The position numbers and the translations under genes are program-made. Shown here one piece after another: positions 50,334-59,075 of a stretch of DNA of 64,000 nt. How positions within the stretch are numbered: the stretch's first letter is position 1; each line of letters opens with the position of its first letter. The notes beneath the pieces were generated by a model. It searched no databases and was not told where the DNA came from. It saw only the letters and a program-made list of their open reading frames with translations. The stretch is from Lentzea alba (GTDB lineage Bacteria; Actinomycetota; Actinomycetes; Mycobacteriales; Pseudonocardiaceae): positions 186,001 to 250,000 of the forward strand of contig NZ_JAAMPJ010000012.1 in the NCBI RefSeq assembly GCF_011067745.1. Direction: 5' to 3'.

Positions 50334-51437
50334 TCAGCGGGTGGCTTGCTTTTGATACATCCGATGTTGTTGCGCCGAGACCAGCCCGCGGCCGGTGATC
50401 AGGGGCAGGTCGAGCGCGGTGAGCAGGCCGGGCGGGGCTTGGACGACCGCGGGAACGGCGTTCACCAGACGCATCGCCGTGGCCGCCACCCCCGCGGTGT
50501 TGTGATCGCCGTCCCCGCCGGTCAGCCGCAGGTCCAGCACGTAGTTGGGCTCGCCGGTGATCTCCACGCGGTAGCAGCCGGTACCGGCCGGTTGCGGCCA
50601 GTCCGGCGCGAGGTCCGGGCGCAGCCTGGTGACGTGTTCGAGCACCAGCACGGGTTGGTCCGCGATCATCCCGCTGACGGTGAACCGCAGCGCCGCCATG
50701 GTGCCCGCCTCGATCGTGCGGCCCGCGGCCGCGAACGGTTCCGGCGCCGGGAACCGCTCGTGGTGTTCGACGACCGAGTCCAGCTCGACGTCCAGACCGG
50801 CGGCCAGCTGGCGGACCACGCTGCCCCAGGCGAGCGTGAGCACGCCGGGTTGCAGCAGCAGGGGAGTGTGGTCGGGCGACGACCCGAAGCCCATGATGTC
50901 GAACAGCACCAACGGGTTGTCGTAGGTGGAGTAGTCCAGGATCTCCGAGCAGCGGAGGAGGTCGATGCGCTGGCAGGTTCCGGACAGCAGCAGCGGCAAC
51001 CAGTCGTTGGCCCAGCCGGGGTCGATTCCGTTGACCCAGAGGGAACTTCCGCCCTCGCTCGCGGCCTGGCGGACGGGCTCGACCACCTCGGGCGGCACCG
51101 TTCCGTCCGGATAGGACAGGAACACCGGGCCGCTGGCCACCACGTTGATCCCGTTCCGCAGCAACAGACACAGGTCGTCGATCGCCTCGTTGAGCCGGTG
51201 GTCCGCCATCGCCGTGTAGACCACGCAGTCGGGCTTCGCCGCGATCAACCGATCGGCGTCCGTGGTGGCGCGGATCCCGACCGGGTCCACTCCGGCCAGC
51301 TCTCCCGCGTCACGGCCGTCCTTCGCGGGGTTGGACACCCACACGCCGGCCAGCTCCAGGCCGGGGTGGTCGATGATGCCGCGCAACGCCCACTTGCCGA
51401 CGTTGCCGGTGCTCCACTGCACCACGCGATGCGCCAT
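50334..51437 (-). CDS. NAD(P)H-dependent amine-dehydrogenase-like protein (DapB-like fold)
   Basis: This 367-aa protein has an N-terminal Rossmann fold, RVVQWSTGNVGKWALRGI, of the dihydrodipicolinate-reductase-like type. It resembles 2,4-diaminopentanoate dehydrogenase and related NAD(P)-binding proteins (GVWVSNPAKDGRDAGEL, VASGPVFLSYPDG). The substrate is unknown; in actinobacteria relatives occur with steroid or lipid catabolic genes. It follows the SDR gene by 10 nt in a TetR-controlled operon. I see nothing definite in the 187 bp between it and the GH95 start besides the GH95 promoter region. Confidence 0.78.
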   Translation of the reverse strand: MAHRVVQWSTGNVGKWALRGIIDHPGLELAGVWVSNPAKDGRDAGELAGVDPVGIRATTDADRLIAAKPDCVVYTAMADHRLNEAIDDLCLLLRNGINVVASGPVFLSYPDGTVPPEVVEPVRQAASEGGSSLWVNGIDPGWANDWLPLLLSGTCQRIDLLRCSEILDYSTYDNPLVLFDIMGFGSSPDHTPLLLQPGVLTLAWGSVVRQLAAGLDVELDSVVEHHERFPAPEPFAAAGRTIEAGTMAALRFTVSGMIADQPVLVLEHVTRLRPDLAPDWPQPAGTGCYRVEITGEPNYVLDLRLTGGDGDHNTAGVAATAMRLVNAVPAVVQAPPGLLTALDLPLITGRGLVSAQQHRMYQKQATR

Positions 51438-51447
51438 GTGCGGCTCC

Positions 51448-52236
51448 TCAGAGGTCCGGCAGGTTGAAGTCGAGGTTGGGCGCGCCGATCCCGCCGTCGA
51501 CCCGCAGCACCGAGCCCGTGGTGTAACCGGACGCCCGCGAGGCCAGGAACAGCACCGCGGCCGCGACCTCCTCCGGGCGCCCCAGCCGGCGCAGCGGGGT
51601 CGCCTGTTCCATCGACGTCCTGATCTTCTCGTCGCGGGCGACCACGTCCAGTGCCGAGGTGTGGACCGAGCCGACGTCGATCGCGTTCACCCTGATCCGC
51701 GGCGCGAGGTCCGTGGCGGCCAGGCTCGTGTAGTGCGTCAGAGCCGCTTTCGCCGTGCCGTAGGCCAGAAATCCGCGACCGGCGAGCCGCCCCATCACCG
51801 AGGCGATGTTGACCACCGACCCGCCACCACCGTCGAGCATGATCGGTACCGCCGCACCGGTCAGCGCGTGCGCGGTGGTGACGTTGAAGTGGAAGGCGTC
51901 TTCCAGGAAGTCCGGTGTGGTCGTCAGGAACGTGTTCGGCAGGGTGCCGCCCACGTTGTTCACCACCACGTCCAGCCGCCCGAACCGCTCGGCGGCCGTG
52001 TGCGCCAACGCCGCCACAGCGTCCACATCGGACAGATCGGCCGCCACGACCACGGCCCGCCGCCCGAGTGCCTCGATTCGGCCCGCGACCTCCGCCAGCT
52101 GTTCGCCGGTACGTGCGCTGATCACCACGTCCGCGCCCGCCTCGGCCAGCGCCACCGCCGATGCCGCACCAATCCCGCGGCCCGCCCCGGTCACCACCGC
52201 CACCGCGTCGGGCAGCGCGAACATGTCCATCACCAC
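51448..52236 (-). CDS. SDR-family oxidoreductase
   Basis: This 262-aa classical short-chain dehydrogenase has the cofactor motif [15 protein letters not shown], the catalytic Ser in NIASVMGRL, the YGTAK dyad, and the C-terminal [10 protein letters not shown] that closes the active site. The likely reaction is NAD(P)-dependent reduction or oxidation of a hydroxy/keto group. The start is GTG 52236, at or next to the expected transcription start, or ATG 52230. It is divergent from a TetR gene, with an operator between them. Confidence 0.88.
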   Translation of the reverse strand: MVMDMFALPDAVAVVTGAGRGIGAASAVALAEAGADVVISARTGEQLAEVAGRIEALGRRAVVVAADLSDVDAVAALAHTAAERFGRLDVVVNNVGGTLPNTFLTTTPDFLEDAFHFNVTTAHALTGAAVPIMLDGGGGSVVNIASVMGRLAGRGFLAYGTAKAALTHYTSLAATDLAPRIRVNAIDVGSVHTSALDVVARDEKIRTSMEQATPLRRLGRPEEVAAAVLFLASRASGYTTGSVLRVDGGIGAPNLDFNLPDL

Positions 52237-52243
52237 CCGGCCA

Positions 52244-52271
52244 CTGTTAAGCCCTGGTGCTTAAAAGTCAA
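52244..52271 (-). promoter_or_regulatory. SDR promoter with TetR-type operator
   Basis: On the minus strand TTGACT (52271-52266) and TAACAG (52249-52244) form a promoter with a 16-nt spacer. The perfect inverted repeat TTAAGC-N6-GCTTAA (52247-52264) fills the spacer, so a bound TetR protein would block polymerase. A TTAACT box at 52291-52296 may be the -10 of the TetR gene, whose transcript would be nearly leaderless. Confidence 0.6.
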
Positions 52272-52303
52272 GCGCTCGCGCTTTCACGTGTTAACTTGGT
52301 GCC

Positions 52304-52927
52304 GTGGCCAGCGCGGACGCCAGAGAACGGATCATCGTCGCCGCCGAGCGGTTGATCGCCGAGCACGGTCCCGACGTGCCGTTGCGCGACATCGCGACGG
52401 CCGCGGGCCAGCGCAACAACTCCGCGGTGCAGTACCACTTCGGCTCCAGGGACGGGCTGATCGACGCCGTCGCGCAGTACCGCATCGCCGACCTGGAGCA
52501 GCGTCGCCTGGAACTGCTCACCGAGAGCGAGGCGACCGGCGAGGCGCAGGACGTGCACGCCCTGGTGTCAGCACTGGTCGTGCCGATGCTGACCATCCCC
52601 TACGAACACGGCGCCACCCACTACGCCCGGTTCCTCGAGCAGGTCCGCACCCACCCCGCGCTGGCCGCGGACGCCAACCTCGACCGGGCGGGACGAGCCG
52701 CGGTCCGGCTGATCATCGTGCGCCTCGACCGCGCGCTGCGGGACCTGCCGCCGGCACTCAGGCGCCGCCGGCTGCGCGTCCTGCCCACCGTGCTGTTCGC
52801 TCTGCTCGCCGACCGCGAGCGGGCCGTGTGCGCAGGCGACCTGCCGCCGGACGATCCGCACTCGGCCGCGGAGCTGGTCGACCTGATCATCGGCATGCTC
52901 ACCGCTCCGGTGTCGACCGCTGCGTGA
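52304..52927 (+). CDS. TetR-family regulator
   Basis: This 207-aa regulator has the N-terminal helix-turn-helix VPLRDIATAAGQRNNSAVQYHFGSRDGLID, slightly unusual in carrying NNSAVQYHF where many members read TLYRHF. The helical ligand domain follows and shows a YEHGATHYARFLEQV segment seen in a subgroup controlling SDR/acyl-CoA genes. It is divergent from the SDR operon and is the obvious candidate to bind the intervening palindrome. Confidence 0.88.
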   Translation: MASADARERIIVAAERLIAEHGPDVPLRDIATAAGQRNNSAVQYHFGSRDGLIDAVAQYRIADLEQRRLELLTESEATGEAQDVHALVSALVVPMLTIPYEHGATHYARFLEQVRTHPALAADANLDRAGRAAVRLIIVRLDRALRDLPPALRRRRLRVLPTVLFALLADRERAVCAGDLPPDDPHSAAELVDLIIGMLTAPVSTAA

Positions 52928-52939
52928 GTCGCCGAATCG

Positions 52940-53653
52940 TCAGGCGGGTTTCAGCGGCACGTCCCGCACCGCCAGCGAGTTGGGAGCGCCGGGCTCACCG
53001 GCTCCGAACACGTGCGTGAACGTGACCGTCACCGAGGTCGCCGCCGGCTCGAGCGGCTCGCTGAAAGCGATCGTGCCGGTCCTCGATTGGTCAGGTGGAA
53101 TGTCGGTGTTCCACTTGCTGCGGAACGGTTCTCCTTCGGCGGTGAGGGTTCCGCTGGTCAGTTGCGAGTAGCCGAAGACGGGCAGGTTCACCGTCATCTC
53201 GTAGCCGTTCGTGACCGTCATCGTGACCTTGGTGAAGTGGGACGTCACCTCGACCCGGTCCACCGACATGGTCAGCCGGCCCGCGGTCACCGACCGCGGC
53301 TCGGCCAGCCGGTCGACACCGGTCTCGTTGCCGGTGACCCAGCCGTAGGCGTAACGGGCGCCCGGCACCAGCACCGCGACGATGACGAGGCAGACCGCGA
53401 ACCCGATGAGGGCCGCGCGCCCTTTGGACGGGCCACGCGTGCGTTGCCGGGTCCCAGGAGGAGGCGGCGCCTGCCCGGCGCTCATGGCCGCGAGCACGGA
53501 CAGCACGAGCGTGAGCACACCGACCGCCACCCAGAGCAGCACGTTGTCCGGCACCGTGGTCGCGAAGTTCACCACGACCGCGACCGCGGTGCCGATCACC
53601 GGGGTGAGCACCGCGACGACGGTCGATCTGAGTGCCGGACTCCCACCAGCCAT
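52940..53653 (-). CDS. Membrane-anchored protein with DUF4352-like extracytoplasmic domain
   Basis: This protein has about 237 aa. Two helices lie near the N-terminus (STVVAVLTPVIGTAVAVVVNF, LLWVAVGVLTLVLSVLAAM), then a basic Pro-rich loop and a third helix (LIGFAVCLVIVAVLV). The C-terminal 120 residues form a beta-rich domain (LTMSVDRVEVTSHFTKVTMTV, TSVTVTFTHVFG) like the immunoglobulin-like sensor domains of DUF4352-type proteins. The function is unknown. I start at the ATG at 53653; an upstream GTG or ATG would add about 19 residues with no family support. Confidence 0.55.
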   Translation of the reverse strand: MAGGSPALRSTVVAVLTPVIGTAVAVVVNFATTVPDNVLLWVAVGVLTLVLSVLAAMSAGQAPPPPGTRQRTRGPSKGRAALIGFAVCLVIVAVLVPGARYAYGWVTGNETGVDRLAEPRSVTAGRLTMSVDRVEVTSHFTKVTMTVTNGYEMTVNLPVFGYSQLTSGTLTAEGEPFRSKWNTDIPPDQSRTGTIAFSEPLEPAATSVTVTFTHVFGAGEPGAPNSLAVRDVPLKPA

Positions 53654-53737
53654 GTCGACCACGGTAGATGCGGCCGGTACTGGTGCAAATGCACCAACAG
53701 GCTGGTTCACGACGAACGGTCCAGCAGCGCCGGATGC

Positions 53738-54118
53738 TCAGTCCTCGGCTGCCCTGCGGACAGCCGCGACGATCTTTCGGTTCGGCACGCCCTTGATCAC
53801 GTACTCGACGACGCCGAGGTCCCTGAGCTCGGTCTCGGACGGGGCGTCGATGAGGCCGCACAGTGCGACCAGCCGGACCGCAGGGGCCTTCTGGTGCAGG
53901 CGGCGGATGGCGTGCAGGCCGTCGCCGGGCAGGTGGACGTCCACGACGGCGACGGCGGGCCGGTGCTGCTGGGCCAGGCGGATCGCGTCGTCTGCCGATC
54001 CGGCGACGGCGACGACCTCGATGCCGGCGGCGTCGCGCAGCACGTCCCGCAACGTGTCGCGGAACAACGGTGAGGCGTCGGCGACGAGAACTCTCAGCGG
54101 GGCGGGAGCTCCGGTCAC
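53738..54118 (-). CDS. Stand-alone response-regulator receiver domain
   Basis: This 126-aa receiver domain has no output domain: LRVLVADASPLFRDTLRD at the N-terminus (the acidic pair is reduced to a single Asp), phospho-acceptor VVDVHLPG, then LVALCG and the YVIKGVPNRK lysine region. The NarL-like helix-turn-helix expected after it is missing. The GTG at 54118 follows AGGA. It could be a phosphate shuttle, or a NarL-type regulator that has lost its DNA-binding part. It is divergent from the genes at 54.2-55.1 kb. Confidence 0.78.
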   Translation of the reverse strand: MTGAPAPLRVLVADASPLFRDTLRDVLRDAAGIEVVAVAGSADDAIRLAQQHRPAVAVVDVHLPGDGLHAIRRLHQKAPAVRLVALCGLIDAPSETELRDLGVVEYVIKGVPNRKIVAAVRRAAED

Positions 54119-54191
54119 GGGATGCGGTCCTGTCGAGTTATGCTGATTCGGACTTGCGAAGATTAGCAACTCTTGAAGAGATTTGGGGACG

Positions 54192-54398
54192 ATGAGCGAG
54201 TTCGAAGCGGAGTTGCGGAACAAGGTCGCCGAGGCCGAGCGGACTTTGCACGAGGCCCGGCAGGCAGGCCACGACTACGAGATCCACCTGCACACCGCCC
54301 GGATCCGCGACTTGCTCGACCTGGCCACCCGGCACGGCATCGACACCACCGGGTGGATCGCCGCGGCGTTGCTGGAGAACTCCGGAACCGGGTGCTGA
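54192..54398 (+). CDS. Small helical protein (unknown)
   Basis: This 68-aa protein is almost entirely helical (SEFEAELRNKVAEAERTLHEA, then a second helix RIRDLLDLATRHGID), resembling small coiled-coil partner proteins. I do not recognise a family. Its end overlaps the start of the next gene, so the two are coupled. A TTG three codons upstream is a less likely start. Confidence 0.6.
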   Translation: MSEFEAELRNKVAEAERTLHEARQAGHDYEIHLHTARIRDLLDLATRHGIDTTGWIAAALLENSGTGC

Positions 54399-55147
54399 CC
54401 GTGGAACACACCGTTGTCGCGGTGGTCGGCGGAATCGGCGCCACCTCCGCCGTGCTGCGCCGCTATGCCGCGCTCGTGGAGGAACAGGCCGGTGCGGTGA
54501 CCCGCGTGGTCGCGTCCGACTACGGCCTGCCCGCGTTGCCACCCGGCACCAACGCGGTGCTGCTCGTCCGCGCCACGGCCGAGCGCGCTAAGAAGGCCCG
54601 CGACTCGATCATCGGCGTTCCGGTGCTCACCGACCAGGACACCACCGCGATCGCGCTGACCGCCGCGCTGCTCACCACGCTGACCCGCGCCGGCCGTTCA
54701 CCGGAGACCAGTCGGGTCGTCGTCGCCGGTGCGAACACGATGCCGATGCTGAACCCCGTGCTGCTGACCGCGGGAATCCGGGACATCACCACCTGGAACC
54801 CGGCCGACGCGCTCGCGTTTCCGTTGCGGCGCATCGCCTCCGACGCCGACGCGGTGATCAACCTGGTCGGCGGAGGAGGCCGCTTCGCGTGGCCGCGGCA
54901 CGCCGCGCCGGCCGTGATCGTGCCGGATCCCGCCAGGGACCCGGTGCTGGCGCTTCCCGGCCTGCTGCACGCGCTCACCCGGCATCCGCACGCGAGGCTC
55001 ACGCCGGACGTGCAGCACGCCTGCGCTGTCGCGTTGTCCGCCGCCACCCCGCCGGGCGAACAGGTGCCCCGACGGTCCGACGACGCCCTCACCCGCCAGA
55101 TCGCGGATGCCGCGACGGCCGCGTTGCACCGAGGCGCCGCCCGATGA
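54392..55147 (+). CDS. Malic-enzyme-like NAD-binding protein lacking the catalytic domain
   Basis: This protein has about 251 aa. The stretch GVPVLTDQDTTAIALTAALL and RVVVAGANTMPMLNPVLLTAG aligns by eye with the IPVFHDDQHGTAI region and the NAD-binding fold of malic enzymes. The acidic metal ligand pair DDQHGTA is altered to DQDTTA, and the Gly-rich GAGAAG to GANTMP. The usual N-terminal Tyr/Lys catalytic domain is absent. It is therefore probably not an active malic enzyme but a regulatory or repurposed relative. The GTG 54392 start overlaps the small helical gene; GTG 54401 is an alternative. Confidence 0.6.
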   Translation: MLTVEHTVVAVVGGIGATSAVLRRYAALVEEQAGAVTRVVASDYGLPALPPGTNAVLLVRATAERAKKARDSIIGVPVLTDQDTTAIALTAALLTTLTRAGRSPETSRVVVAGANTMPMLNPVLLTAGIRDITTWNPADALAFPLRRIASDADAVINLVGGGGRFAWPRHAAPAVIVPDPARDPVLALPGLLHALTRHPHARLTPDVQHACAVALSAATPPGEQVPRRSDDALTRQIADAATAALHRGAAR

Positions 55148-55238
55148 CGCGTCGGTTGAACCGCATCCCGAGTCGCAACGGCGGGGATCCACGAGGGAGG
55201 ATCGGCACCATGACGACGGTCGACGGGAAGGGGCACCG

Positions 55239-55601
55239 ATGAGCAGGCCCCTGTACCAGGTCAAGGCGGAGTTCTTCAAAACCCTCGGCCACCCGGCGCG
55301 CATCCGCGTGCTCGAACTGCTCAGCCAGCGCGAGCACTCCGTCGCCGAGATGTTGCCCGAGGTCGGCATCGAAGCCGCCAACCTCTCCCAGCAACTGGCC
55401 GTGTTGCGCCGTGCGGGCCTCGTCACGACGCGCAAGGAAGGCTCGAACGTCTTCTACTCGCTCACGACCCCGCACGTCGCCGAGCTGCTCGCGGTCGCGC
55501 GGCTCATCCTCACCGGAGTCATCACCGGGCAGATGGAACTCCTCGACGACCTCCGCGCCCCCGCCACGACCGCGCCTCGCGGCAGGAGCCGCAGGTCCTG
55601 A
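55239..55601 (+). CDS. ArsR-family regulator
   Basis: This 120-aa winged-helix protein has AEFFKTLGHPARIRVLELLS, recognition helix AANLSQQLAVLRRAGLV and wing TTRKEGSNVFYSL. The metal-binding ELCVCDL cysteines of ArsR/SmtB sensors are absent, so it probably senses something else. It converges with the antiporter gene, 6 nt between the stops. AAGGGG stands before the ATG at 55239. Confidence 0.88.
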   Translation: MSRPLYQVKAEFFKTLGHPARIRVLELLSQREHSVAEMLPEVGIEAANLSQQLAVLRRAGLVTTRKEGSNVFYSLTTPHVAELLAVARLILTGVITGQMELLDDLRAPATTAPRGRSRRS

Positions 55602-55607
55602 GCCTGC

Positions 55608-56774
55608 TCAGGCCTTGCCACGCACACGCGTTCGGCGCGCCCACCGCCAGTCGCCGGACCAACGGGTGAGCAGCGGCCCGATCGTGGCGAGCACGAGCAC
55701 GTAGGCGGTGACCACCGGGCCGAGACCTGGGCTCGCGGCACCGGCGAGGCTCATGATCACGACGGAGAACTCGCCGCGGGCGATCAGGGCTGTTCCGGCG
55801 CGGAGCCGGCCGCGGACGGCGATGCGGTCGCGGCGGGCCGCGTACCAGCCGGTGGCGACCTTGGTGAGGATGCCGATCACGGCGAGGGCGAGTGCGGCCG
55901 GCAGTGCCGGGAGCAGGTCGGCCGGGCTGACGGCGAAACCGATGGCGAGGAAGAACGCGGCGGCGAACAGGTCGCGCAGCGGGGCGAGCACGGCGCGGGC
56001 GCGTTCGGCGGTGGTGCCGGTGAGCGTGAGCCCGACGAGGAACGCGCCGACCGCGGCGGAAACCGAGACCAGTTCCGCCAGTGCCGCCACGACGAGGGTG
56101 CTGCCGAGCACGCGAAGCATGAGCTGCTCGTCGTCCGGGTGGGCGAGCCAGCGGTTGACGTGGTGGCCCCAGCGGTGGGAGGCGACGAACGCCGCCGTGA
56201 CGCTGCCGATGGCGATGAGCACCCCGATGAGCGCCTGCCACCAGGTGCCGCCGGAGGCGAGCACCACGAGCACCGGCAGGTAGATCGCCATCGCGAAGTC
56301 CTCCATGACGAGGACCGACAGCACGGCGGGCGTTTCGCGGTTCGCGAGCCGGCGCAGGTCCGTCAGCAGGCGCGAGATGATGCCGGAGGACGAGATCCAG
56401 GTGGCACCCGCGAGGGCGAGGACCCCGGGCCAGCTCAGGCCGAGCAGCCAGCCCGCGACGGCGCCGGGCGTCGCGTTGAGGACGAGGTCGACCACCGCCG
56501 ACGGGACGTGGCGGCGCAGGCTGTGGGTCAGTTCGGCGGTGTTGAACTCCAGGCCCAGGGTGAGCAGGAGCAGCACCACGCCGATGGAGGCGCCCACCTC
56601 GACGAACTCGCCTGCCGCCGACACCGGCGCGATCCCTCCCTCGCCGAGTGCGAGACCCGCGAGCAGGTAGAGCGGGATGGGCGAGAACGACCACCGCCGC
56701 GCGGCCGCGCCCAGCACGCTCAACCCGACGAGGATGACGCCGAGTTCGAGGAGCAGCGCGAGAGAGGTGTGCAT
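55608..56774 (-). CDS. CPA2-family cation/proton antiporter (KhtU-like)
   Basis: This 388-aa membrane protein has about 12 helices. The family words are LYLLAGLALGEGG, LLLLTLGLEFNTAEL, ATWISSSGIISRLL, SVLVMEDFAMAIYLP (membrane-embedded Asp) and ALIARGEFSVVI. Together with the TrkA-C protein encoded 2 nt upstream it matches the KhtTU type of K+/H+ antiporter, in which the soluble subunit gates the channel. It lacks the long C-terminal RCK domains of KefB/KefC, as expected for that pair. Confidence 0.88.
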   Translation of the reverse strand: MHTSLALLLELGVILVGLSVLGAAARRWSFSPIPLYLLAGLALGEGGIAPVSAAGEFVEVGASIGVVLLLLTLGLEFNTAELTHSLRRHVPSAVVDLVLNATPGAVAGWLLGLSWPGVLALAGATWISSSGIISRLLTDLRRLANRETPAVLSVLVMEDFAMAIYLPVLVVLASGGTWWQALIGVLIAIGSVTAAFVASHRWGHHVNRWLAHPDDEQLMLRVLGSTLVVAALAELVSVSAAVGAFLVGLTLTGTTAERARAVLAPLRDLFAAAFFLAIGFAVSPADLLPALPAALALAVIGILTKVATGWYAARRDRIAVRGRLRAGTALIARGEFSVVIMSLAGAASPGLGPVVTAYVLVLATIGPLLTRWSGDWRWARRTRVRGKA

Positions 56775-56776
56775 CG

Positions 56777-57256
56777 TCAGCTTTCGATGATCTGCCGCAC
56801 GCCGTTGATGCCGTCGTGGGTGCCGATGACCACGAGGACGTCGCCGGGCCGCAGCACCTCGTCCGGTGTCGGCGAAGCGATCACGTGGTCACCGCGGACG
56901 ATCGCGACGATGGAGGCGCCGGTGCGGGTGCGTGCCCTGGTGTGGCCGAGTGGCTTGCCCGCGTGGGAGGAGGCGGCGGGCACGGCGATCTGTCCGGCGC
57001 TGAGGCCGGGCACCTCCTTGGTGAGGTCGGCGAAGCGTTCGGCGATGCGCGGCGCGCCGAGGATCTCGGCCACCGTGTCCGCCTCGTCCGCGGTGAGGCG
57101 GAACAGCGGCTGCGCTTCGTCGGGGTCGTCGGAGGCGTAGCGGCTGACCTCGAAGGTGCCTTCTCTGCGCGCGACGATGGCGATGTGGTCGCGGTCGGCG
57201 TTGGTGAACTCGTAGCGCAGGCCCACGCCTGGCAGGAGAACCTCGTTCACGTCCAT
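56777..57256 (-). CDS. TrkA-C (RCK_C) regulatory subunit, KhtT-like
   Basis: This 159-aa protein's N-terminal 75 residues form a small sensor domain (LLPGVGLRYEFTNADRDHIAI). An RCK_C domain follows (ASIVAIVRGDHVIASPTPDEVLRPGDVLVVIG). In characterised KhtT proteins this domain binds nucleotides such as c-di-AMP and responds to pH to control antiport. The two genes are adjacent (2 nt), so they form one unit. Confidence 0.85.
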   Translation of the reverse strand: MDVNEVLLPGVGLRYEFTNADRDHIAIVARREGTFEVSRYASDDPDEAQPLFRLTADEADTVAEILGAPRIAERFADLTKEVPGLSAGQIAVPAASSHAGKPLGHTRARTRTGASIVAIVRGDHVIASPTPDEVLRPGDVLVVIGTHDGINGVRQIIES

Positions 57257-57318
57257 CTGGTCATCATGGGTGCCTGACGGGGGTGCGGAAAGCCGACCTC
57301 GTCACGTGCGCCGTTCCA

Positions 57319-57347
57319 TTGACGGGCGTCACGAATGTGCCTAACGT
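57319..57347 (+). promoter_or_regulatory. Sigma-A-type promoter of the secreted hydrolase
   Basis: TTGACG (57319-57324) and TAACGT (57342-57347) are separated by exactly 17 nt, giving a leader of about 40 nt with GAGGTAAGG near the GTG start at 57393. Confidence 0.65.
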
Positions 57348-57392
57348 TCTCGGCATCGCTCGCCGTCCTCCCGAGGTAAGGGGCAGAGCACT

Positions 57393-58736
57393 GTGAAGAC
57401 TCTTCGACGACTGTTCGTCGCGATGATCACCTCGCTGACCGTGCTGGGCCTGGTGCCCGCCGCGGCCCAGGCCGCACCGGCGACCCGGTACGACGGGGTG
57501 CTGCCGAACGGCGCGACCTGGATCGCCGACGTGCCGGCGACCTGGAACGGCACGCTGCTGCTCTACAGCCACGGCTACAACCCCACCCCGGTCAACCCGC
57601 CGACCAACAGCCCCAACCCCGCCACCGCGGAAGCCCTGCTGGCGCGCGGTTACGCGCTGGCCGGCTCGTCGTACTCCCGGCCCGGCTGGGTCGCCGACAC
57701 CGCGGCCCAGGACGGGCTCGACACGCTCCAGGCGGTCACCGGGATCATCGGCAAGCCCCGCCGCGCCATCGCGCTCGGGACGTCGTTCGGCGGGATGATC
57801 ACCGGCCAGCTCGCCGAACGAGCCGGACGACAGCTCGACGGCGCCGTCGCGACCTGCGGGATGATGGGCGCCGGGATCGACCTGCACAACTACCAGCTGG
57901 ACGGGTCGCACGCGATCGCGCAACTGCTGCTCGCGGGGCAGCAGGTCCCGCTCGTCCGGTTCACCGGCCCCGCCGAGGCCGCCGCCACATCGGTCCGGAT
58001 GATCGCCGCCCTCGACCTGGCGCAGGCGAGCCCGGCCGGCCGCGCCCGGCTCGCCCTGATCACGGCCCTGTTCCAGGAACCCGCGTGGGTCGCCGGGCAG
58101 CCGAAGCCGGCGCCGGGCGACGTCGACGCCCAGGTGACGGGCCAGTACCAGAACCTGCGCGCGATCATGCCGTTCATCCTGCTCGGCCGCTCCGACATGG
58201 AGCGGAGCGCGGGCGGCAACCCCTCGTGGAACAAGGGTGTGAACTACTGGCGGCAACTCGCCGAGTCGGGACGCCTCGGCCAGGTGGCGCAGCTGTACGG
58301 GCGGGCCGGCGCCGATCTGTCCGCCGACCTGAACCTGTTGACCCGCACGGCGAACGTGACGGCCGACCCGGCGGCGCTCAGCTGGATGCAGCGGACGTCC
58401 ACTTTGACCGGACGGTTGGCCATGCCGGTACTCACGATGCACACGACCGATGACGGCCTCCTCCCGGTGCAGCACGAGGAGGAGTACGCGGAAGACGTGC
58501 GCGGCAGCGGTTCCGGCGCGTTGCTCCGGCAGGCGTACACCGAGCACGCGGGACACTGCACCTTCACGACCGCCGAACTGGTCGCGGCGGTGCTCACCAT
58601 GGACCAGCGCATCGAGACCGGTCGCTGGGACGGGCTGGCCGATCCGCGCCGGTTGCAGACCCGCGCCGAAGCGCTCGATCTCGGCCCGGCCGCCTTCGTC
58701 GCGTTCCGTCCGGCGGAGTTCCTCGGCGACCGCTGA
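57393..58736 (+). CDS. Secreted alpha/beta-hydrolase
   Basis: This 447-aa protein has a Sec signal peptide (KTLRRLFVAMITSLTVLGLV, cleavage near AAAQA-AP). The mature enzyme has strand WNGTLLLYSHGYNP, nucleophile elbow LGTSFGGM, late acid in MHTTDDGLLPV and histidine in EHAGHCTFT. These fit the Ser-Asp-His triad of an esterase/peptidase-like hydrolase exported by actinomycetes. The natural substrate is unknown. The GTG start follows a good SD. A clear promoter lies upstream. Confidence 0.83.
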   Translation: MKTLRRLFVAMITSLTVLGLVPAAAQAAPATRYDGVLPNGATWIADVPATWNGTLLLYSHGYNPTPVNPPTNSPNPATAEALLARGYALAGSSYSRPGWVADTAAQDGLDTLQAVTGIIGKPRRAIALGTSFGGMITGQLAERAGRQLDGAVATCGMMGAGIDLHNYQLDGSHAIAQLLLAGQQVPLVRFTGPAEAAATSVRMIAALDLAQASPAGRARLALITALFQEPAWVAGQPKPAPGDVDAQVTGQYQNLRAIMPFILLGRSDMERSAGGNPSWNKGVNYWRQLAESGRLGQVAQLYGRAGADLSADLNLLTRTANVTADPAALSWMQRTSTLTGRLAMPVLTMHTTDDGLLPVQHEEEYAEDVRGSGSGALLRQAYTEHAGHCTFTTAELVAAVLTMDQRIETGRWDGLADPRRLQTRAEALDLGPAAFVAFRPAEFLGDR

Positions 58737-59075
58737 GCACGAGCTGGCGATGAAGGGTCCCTTCATCCAGGTGAGCCGGCGTCGACGCTCGTGGCAGTCT
58801 GCGGTCCACGATGGTGCGCATCGACTCGATCGACAGCGGTGCCGGAGTTCCGGGGATGGCGTTGGTGCCCGCAGTGTCGTGGGCGTACGCCAGCGCGGTG
58901 ACGGCCGCGAGCGCTCCCTGCACGTGCGGCGTGATTCGCACGAGTTCCCCCGGCTCGTCAGCCTAGAGGCTGAGAGGGAAATCAGGCGGAGGTCAGGGGG
59001 AAACCCTGATGGCAGGGACACCCGGCCACGGGCACTCTGGAGGTGTCACGAGAGATCCGCAGTTCGAGGAGAGTC
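58737..59075. other. Intergenic region with a short palindrome
   Basis: About 340 bp lie between the secreted hydrolase and the DUF4342 gene. They contain the palindrome at 58749-58767 and a small TCAGGG/CCCTGA hairpin near 58993. An open frame on the minus strand (58941 leftwards) has no recognisable family features and crosses the palindrome. I see no promoter of known type, though one for the DUF4342 gene must lie here. Confidence 0.4.
58749..58767. repeat. 19-bp palindrome (GATGAAGGG-T-CCCTTCATC)
   Basis: It is perfect in both 9-bp arms around one central base, 12 nt after the hydrolase stop, so it may help termination. Its arms resemble part of the longer palindrome at 26158-26214. Confidence 0.6.

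Noticed and set aside
58594-58941. Minus-strand open frame before the DUF4342 gene
   Set aside because: It crosses a palindrome and then runs antisense into the secreted hydrolase; no family features and no good start support it.
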